From Mesorhizobium sp. B2-1-1 (GTDB lineage: Bacteria > Pseudomonadota > Alphaproteobacteria > Rhizobiales > Rhizobiaceae), in assembly GCF_006442975.2 (NCBI RefSeq), contig NZ_CP083954.1, forward strand, positions 2,611,501 through 2,675,500: a DNA stretch of 64,000 nucleotides. Reading direction: 5' to 3'. This document shows positions 59,953 to 64,000 of the stretch, in pieces; the first letter of the stretch is position 1, and each line of letters begins with the position of its first letter. Position numbers and translations under genes: made by a program. Under the pieces are notes generated by a model that ran no database searches, was not told the origin of the DNA, and worked only from the letters and a program-made list of their open reading frames with translations.

Positions 59953-62010
59953 TCAAGCCGGTCGCGCCTCTTCGACGTTGCGCGCGCTCCAATGGCGCCA
60001 GATGACGGGAATGGTCAGAACCAGGCCGAGTAGGGACGAATAGAGTTCGGGCGCCACCAGAAGCAGGGCGGCCAAGACCAGCAACACGTTTTCCCATGGC
60101 CGGGTGCGCACGAGCAGGTAGCGCGAGAGGGCGGCCCCCAGGCAGGTGATGCCGAGCACGCAGCCAAAGAAAGCCAGGAAGAAGTTCGGCCAGGTGAAAT
60201 CTTTCGTCACCAGCAGAAGCGACGGCGAGAAGACAAAGACAAAGGGCACCAGCGCCTTGCCGAGCCCGAGCCGAAAGGCAGTGTTGCCGGTCTTGAATGG
60301 ATCAGCTCCCGCCATGCCGGCGGCAGCGTAGGCAGCCAGCGCAACCGGCGGCGTGATGTCAGCCAGCAGGCCATAATAGAAAACGAAGAAGTGGGCGACG
60401 ATCGGCTCGGTGCCGAGCATCACCAGTGCCGGCGCGGCAATCGTCACCATGATGATGTAGTTCGCTGTCGTCGGGATGCCGCAACCCATCAGGATGCAGA
60501 CCACGCCGGTCATGATCAGCGTGAACAAAAGGGTCAGCCCGTGCGTCGAGAAGATCGCTTCGGGGATAAAGGTGCCGAACAGCAGCGACAGATGGCCTGC
60601 CGTCGAAGTGACGATGTAGGACAGCTTGAAGCCGACGCCGGTCAGGGTGACGACGCCGACGACGATGCCGACCGTGGCGGCGGCAGCGCCGACGGCGAGC
60701 GCATACTTGGCGCCGTCGCGCAGGCACACCACGATGTCGGCGACAGACATGCGCCGGCGCGGGTTAAACAGGCCGACCAGGATGCACAGGGTAATGCCCC
60801 AGAAGGCAGCCATGTAAGGCGTATAACCCGCAAGAAGCACGCCGATCAGGACGACGAGAGGGATGATGGTCGGCCAGTCCCGTTTCAATGCCTCGACCAC
60901 GTCGGGCATCTCGTCCGGCCGCAGGCCGCGCAAGCCGGTGCGCTTGGCCTCGAAATGCACCTGCATGAACACGCCGAAGAAGTGCATGAAGGCCGGCACT
61001 ATCGCTGCCAGGATGATGGTCGTGTAGGGCAGTTCGAGGAACTCGATCATCAGGAAGGCGGCGGCTCCCATGATCGGCGGCGTCACCTGCCCGCCGGTGG
61101 AGGAAGCCGCCTCCACCGCGGCGGCGAAATGCTTCTTGTAGCCGAGCCGGATCATCGCCGGGATGGTAAGCGAGCCGACGGTGACGGTGTTGGCGACCGA
61201 CGAGCCAGAGATCATGCCAAACAGGGCCGAGCCGAAGATCGATACCTTGGCCGGACCACCGGCGTAGCGGCCGGCGACCCATGCCGCGCAGTCGAGAAAG
61301 AGCTGGCCGAGACCGATGCGGGTGGCGAAGACGCCAAACAGGACGAAGTGGAAAACGTAGGTGGCGACGACGCCGAGCGCGATGCCGTAGATGCCTTGCG
61401 TCGTCAGGTAGAGGTGGTCGACGAGCTGGGAGACGGACGCGCCGGGATGCACCAGGATGCTCGGCATATAGGGGCCGAACAGCGCATAAGCCATGAAGAG
61501 GATGGCGATGATGGGCAGCGGGATGCCGACGGACCGGCGCGTCGCTTCCAGCAGGAGCAGAATGAGGGTCAGCCCGAGCACCACGTCCGTCGTCGTGGGG
61601 TTGCCGACGCGGAAGGCAAGATCGTCGAGCGGGATCATCGGCACGTGCAGGACCGCTATCACCGCGGCAAGCGCCAGCAGCCAGTCGAAAACCGGTATGC
61701 CGAGCGGCCGCAGAAAGCTGGATTGGGCGGGCTGGTCGTAGCCCTTCTTCACCAGAGGGAAGACGAGGAAGATCAGCGACAGCACCATCGACAGGTGGAT
61801 GCCCCGGTGCAGCATCTCCTGCAGCAAGCCGAATCCAGCCGTGTAATAGTGAAACAGCGACAAGGCCACCAGGAGGAAGCCGACCAGCCAGCCGGCGGCC
61901 CGGGTCAGCGGCCGGAACCGGATCTCGGAGTCGAATTTCTCCTCCAGTTCGCGAGCCTTTTCCTCGTCGAACTCCATGCCGGAAAGCCTGATTTTGTCGT
62001 CGTCGCTCAT
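59953..62010 (-). CDS. TRAP transporter permease, TAXI family (fused small and large subunits)
   Basis: A 685-aa integral membrane protein with about 18 hydrophobic segments. The N-terminal ~180 residues replace the separate small (DctQ-like) subunit. The rest is the DctM-like unit with the GIALGVVATYVFHFVLFG and GSALFGMISGSSVANTVTVGSLTIPAMIRLGY stretches, typical of TAXI-type fused permeases. It works with the periplasmic TAXI binding protein encoded 86 bp upstream on the same strand. It imports an organic acid or similar solute with Na+ or H+. Substrate unknown. Confidence 0.93.
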   Translation of the reverse strand: MSDDDKIRLSGMEFDEEKARELEEKFDSEIRFRPLTRAAGWLVGFLLVALSLFHYYTAGFGLLQEMLHRGIHLSMVLSLIFLVFPLVKKGYDQPAQSSFLRPLGIPVFDWLLALAAVIAVLHVPMIPLDDLAFRVGNPTTTDVVLGLTLILLLLEATRRSVGIPLPIIAILFMAYALFGPYMPSILVHPGASVSQLVDHLYLTTQGIYGIALGVVATYVFHFVLFGVFATRIGLGQLFLDCAAWVAGRYAGGPAKVSIFGSALFGMISGSSVANTVTVGSLTIPAMIRLGYKKHFAAAVEAASSTGGQVTPPIMGAAAFLMIEFLELPYTTIILAAIVPAFMHFFGVFMQVHFEAKRTGLRGLRPDEMPDVVEALKRDWPTIIPLVVLIGVLLAGYTPYMAAFWGITLCILVGLFNPRRRMSVADIVVCLRDGAKYALAVGAAAATVGIVVGVVTLTGVGFKLSYIVTSTAGHLSLLFGTFIPEAIFSTHGLTLLFTLIMTGVVCILMGCGIPTTANYIIMVTIAAPALVMLGTEPIVAHFFVFYYGLLADITPPVALAAYAAAGMAGADPFKTGNTAFRLGLGKALVPFVFVFSPSLLLVTKDFTWPNFFLAFFGCVLGITCLGAALSRYLLVRTRPWENVLLVLAALLLVAPELYSSLLGLVLTIPVIWRHWSARNVEEARPA

Positions 62011-62095
62011 AGTCGGTTCCGTATCCTGAATCCCCAGACAAACGAGGCGGAAAGCACGCCTTCCGCCTCGTTGTCGCCAGTCTGTTGATGGCCTC

Positions 62096-63085
62096 TTATT
62101 TCAGGGCGCCGACTTCCTTGTAGAATTTCTCCGCGCCCGGATGGAACGGAATGCCGGCGCTGGTGACCGCGTTCTGGAGCGTGATCAGCTTGCCCTTGGC
62201 ATGACCAGCCTGCAGCGCCTTCTGGGTCTCGTCGCTGTAGAGCGACTTGACGATCTTGTAGATGAGGTCATCGGTCTGCTTGGCGCTGGTCACCCATTGC
62301 GCGGCGACCGAAATGGTCTTGGTCTCGCCGACATTCTTGTAGGTGCCCGCGGGCACGATGTCGGTCGAGAAGAACTTCTGTTCGGACAGGAGCTTGTCGG
62401 CCTCGGGGCCGGTGATCGGCACCAGCGTGATGTTCTTGGTGCTGGCAAGCTCGACGATGGCGCCGGTCGGATAGCCGCCGACGAAGAAATAGGCGTCCAT
62501 GGCGCCGTCCTGCAGGCGCTCGCCGGCCGGGCCGGGCTTGAGATATTCGGGCTTTACGTCCTTCTCCGTTAGACCGTAGGCGCCGAGCACCAGGCGCGCA
62601 TCAACGATGGTGCCGGAACCCGGCTCGTCGAGGGAGACGCGCTTGCCCTTCAGATCCGCCACAGTCTTGATGCCGGCGTCGGCGCGCGCGACCAGATGGA
62701 TGGTTTCAGGATAGAGCGTCGCAATGAGGCGCAGATCCTCTACCTTGGGCTTGCCCTCGTAGAGGCCGGTGCCCGAATGCGCCCAGTAGGCGACATCGGA
62801 TTGCGTGAAGCCCGATTCGGAAGCGCCCGACTGGATGGCGCTGATGTTGGCCACCGAACCGTTGGAGGACGTGGCGCTGGCAACCAGGCCCTCGACGCCG
62901 GCCGGCCCCGTCGCCGAGATCGCGTTGGCGATCAGCCCGCCCACCGGATAGTAGGTGCCGGACGTGCCGCCGGTGCCGATACGGAAAAAAGCCTGCTGCG
63001 CGCGCGCCGGCGAAAACCCTGCCGCGGCCAGCGCCAAAGTGCCCGCGCCGACGGAAAAGACGCGACGGTTGATCGAAACAGTCAT
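62096..63085 (-). CDS. TAXI family TRAP transporter solute-binding protein
   Basis: A 329-aa periplasmic receptor. The signal peptide begins MTVSINRRVFSVGAG and ends near ARAQ (about 30). The TAXI hallmark is FRIGTGGTSGTYYPVGGLIANAIS, and downstream SLDEPGSGTIVDARLVLGAYGL also fits. A GGGAGGTAGT ribosome site precedes the ATG. It is the first gene of a two-gene transporter unit with the fused permease. Ligand unknown. Confidence 0.94.
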   Translation of the reverse strand: MTVSINRRVFSVGAGTLALAAAGFSPARAQQAFFRIGTGGTSGTYYPVGGLIANAISATGPAGVEGLVASATSSNGSVANISAIQSGASESGFTQSDVAYWAHSGTGLYEGKPKVEDLRLIATLYPETIHLVARADAGIKTVADLKGKRVSLDEPGSGTIVDARLVLGAYGLTEKDVKPEYLKPGPAGERLQDGAMDAYFFVGGYPTGAIVELASTKNITLVPITGPEADKLLSEQKFFSTDIVPAGTYKNVGETKTISVAAQWVTSAKQTDDLIYKIVKSLYSDETQKALQAGHAKGKLITLQNAVTSAGIPFHPGAEKFYKEVGALK

Positions 63086-63422
63086 ACTACCTCCCGGTCA
63101 AAGATCGGCAGGATGTTGCATCAACCCAAGGATTGTCAACCTGCGCGCGCCTTTCGGGAGGGGATCTGTCGTCGCTGGCGGTGCCCCCTCCCTGTTGCCG
63201 TCATGGCGCATTTTGAGATCTAGCTTGTCGATTGAACGGCGGTAATCCGCTTGCTGACGCGGCGCTATCAACACATTCCGCGTGTTGTCAGCCGGCATCC
63301 GCAACTGGCGGTTAGCCGACCCTCCAATTTCTGGCGGCTTCCAAGGTGCCAGCCGTCTTTATTAACCATTTGTTAACCATTCGGCCGGCACCCTTTAACC
63401 ATTGAGTAAGGATTCGCCAGCC
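63086..63422. other. Divergent region between the TAXI gene and minC
   Basis: Holds the leader of the TAXI gene (minus) and the promoter of minC (plus), with the CtrA-type box at 63362-63376, a third TTAACC near 63395 and a GANTC site at 63411-63415. Short hairpins (for example AACAC...GTGTT near 63270-63287) are present; no gene is supported. Confidence 0.6.
63362..63376 (+). promoter_or_regulatory. CtrA-type box upstream of minC
   Basis: TTAA-CCATTTG-TTAA fits the CtrA consensus TTAA-N7-TTAA exactly. It lies 47-61 bases upstream of the minC start. Another TTAACC follows at 63395, and GATTC (63411-63415) is a CcrM-type methylation site (GANTC) eight bases before the start. This fits cell-cycle control of the min genes. 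Confidence 0.65.
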
Positions 63423-64000
63423 GTGACCTTTGCCGCTCCCCTGGAGACCAAATCCATTCGCTTTCGCGCCCGTTCGTTCGTCGCTTTCACGCTGACGCCG
63501 GAGGCGCCGATCGGTGCTTGGCTGGAGGGGCTGGATCATTGGATCGGCAATTCGCCGGGCTATTTCTCAGGGCGGCCGGTGGTGCTCGATCTCAATGCGC
63601 TGAAGCCTGCGGCCGACGAGATCGCGGCGCTGGTCGCTTCGCTCGGCACGCGTGGCATCCGGGTCTATGCCATCGAGCTCGAAGGGGCCTCGCTCGGGCC
63701 CGAGCTGCCGCCGCTGCTGGCCGGCGCCAAGGAGGCCACTTCAGATGGCCTGCTGGCGCAGCCCGGCCGCAACGGCAAGGCAGGCCTGGCGGAAGAGGCC
63801 GGCAAGACGGAAGCGGTGTCTTCGGAACGCGGCAAGGAAACGGGCAAGCCCGACGAGGGCAGGGCCGAGGCTGGAAGGGTCAAGGCAGCCAAGACAGAAC
63901 AGCAAGCCGGCGCGGCGGAGCCGGCCCTGGCCGGAACGCTGATGGTCAAGTCGCCCCTTCGCTCGGGCCAGTCGATCTTTCATCCGCATGGCGATGTCAT
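63423..64000 (+). CDS. minC: Septum site-determining protein MinC (5' part)
   Basis: The gene runs off the end of the window; 192 residues are visible from GTG 63423 (AAGGATT upstream). The N-terminal domain begins TFAAPLETKSIRFRARSFVAFTLTP and includes VVLDLNAL and GIRVYAIEL. A long charged Gly/Ala/Glu/Lys linker (about 105-165) follows, then the start of the C-terminal domain, LMVKSPLRSGQSIFHPHGDV, with the RSGQ motif of MinC. It inhibits FtsZ polymerisation with MinD, which usually follows. Confidence 0.9.
   Translation, partial: MTFAAPLETKSIRFRARSFVAFTLTPEAPIGAWLEGLDHWIGNSPGYFSGRPVVLDLNALKPAADEIAALVASLGTRGIRVYAIELEGASLGPELPPLLAGAKEATSDGLLAQPGRNGKAGLAEEAGKTEAVSSERGKETGKPDEGRAEAGRVKAAKTEQQAGAAEPALAGTLMVKSPLRSGQSIFHPHGDV

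Noticed and set aside
60391..62088. Open frame of 565 aa on the plus strand opposite the TRAP permease
   Set aside because: Composition is low-complexity (Asp, Gly, Arg, His), no domain is visible, and the opposite strand encodes a clear 18-TM permease.

Overview
The window is high-G+C alphaproteobacterial chromosome, most like Mesorhizobium or another Phyllobacteriaceae (Rhizobiales). Pointers are two DUF680-type small secreted proteins, a BA14K-like secreted protein, a TAXI-type TRAP transporter, a rhizobial Wzx/Wzy polysaccharide cluster, bacterial NHEJ genes, and a minC gene preceded by a CtrA-type box. I recognised no rRNA, tRNA, CRISPR array, insertion sequence or prophage. Everything here is read by eye; no database search was run.

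Layout. 1-6,085: a catabolic/uptake operon (DHDPS/NAL-type lyase, GntR regulator, Tat-exported sugar-type binding protein, two permeases, ATPase). 6,121-9,234: a small secreted protein, then a divergent TetR / SDR-MDR oxidoreductase unit with two tandem operator-like dyads. 9,292-11,212: a second GntR regulator and a D-2-hydroxyacid dehydrogenase. 11,533-29,100: a surface-polysaccharide region with a GINT1-like protein, Wzz-type co-polymerase, Wzy-like polymerase, GH5 hydrolase, two glycosyltransferases, flippase, CelD-like acyltransferase, methyltransferase, ATP-grasp enzyme and flavoprotein. It is interrupted by a LysR/NmrA pair. 29,442-36,161: a DNA end-joining and repair island (ligD, ku, a TPR protein, an alpha/beta hydrolase, an exonuclease III homologue).

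36,405-40,668 is the most unusual locus. It is a tightly packed four-gene operon whose products are all membrane-anchored: a 4-TM coiled-coil protein, a vWA-like protein, a MotA/TolQ-like protein with a long tail, and an OmpA/MotB-like protein. The last two recall the ZorA/ZorB motor of Zorya anti-phage systems, but no ZorC, ZorD or ZorE gene is present and the first two partners are unfamiliar to me. 40,820-49,886: accessory genes, including a tail-anchored sulfotransferase-like protein, yghU, a PDZ protein whose protease triad is lost, a His/Lys-rich secreted peptide, a frameshifted small secreted gene, an ABC-F ATPase, a LysR regulator divergent from a VOC-SDR in-frame fusion, an Imm11-like protein and a lipoprotein.

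49,980-59,763: a KamA-type radical SAM enzyme, an AraC regulator, several small secreted proteins (one with a duplicated four-Cys motif), an MBL/TPR/DoxX cluster, DUF2934 and KRH-type small proteins, a sulfite-oxidase-like molybdoenzyme and a YCII-like protein. 59,953-63,085: a TAXI TRAP transporter. The window ends inside minC.
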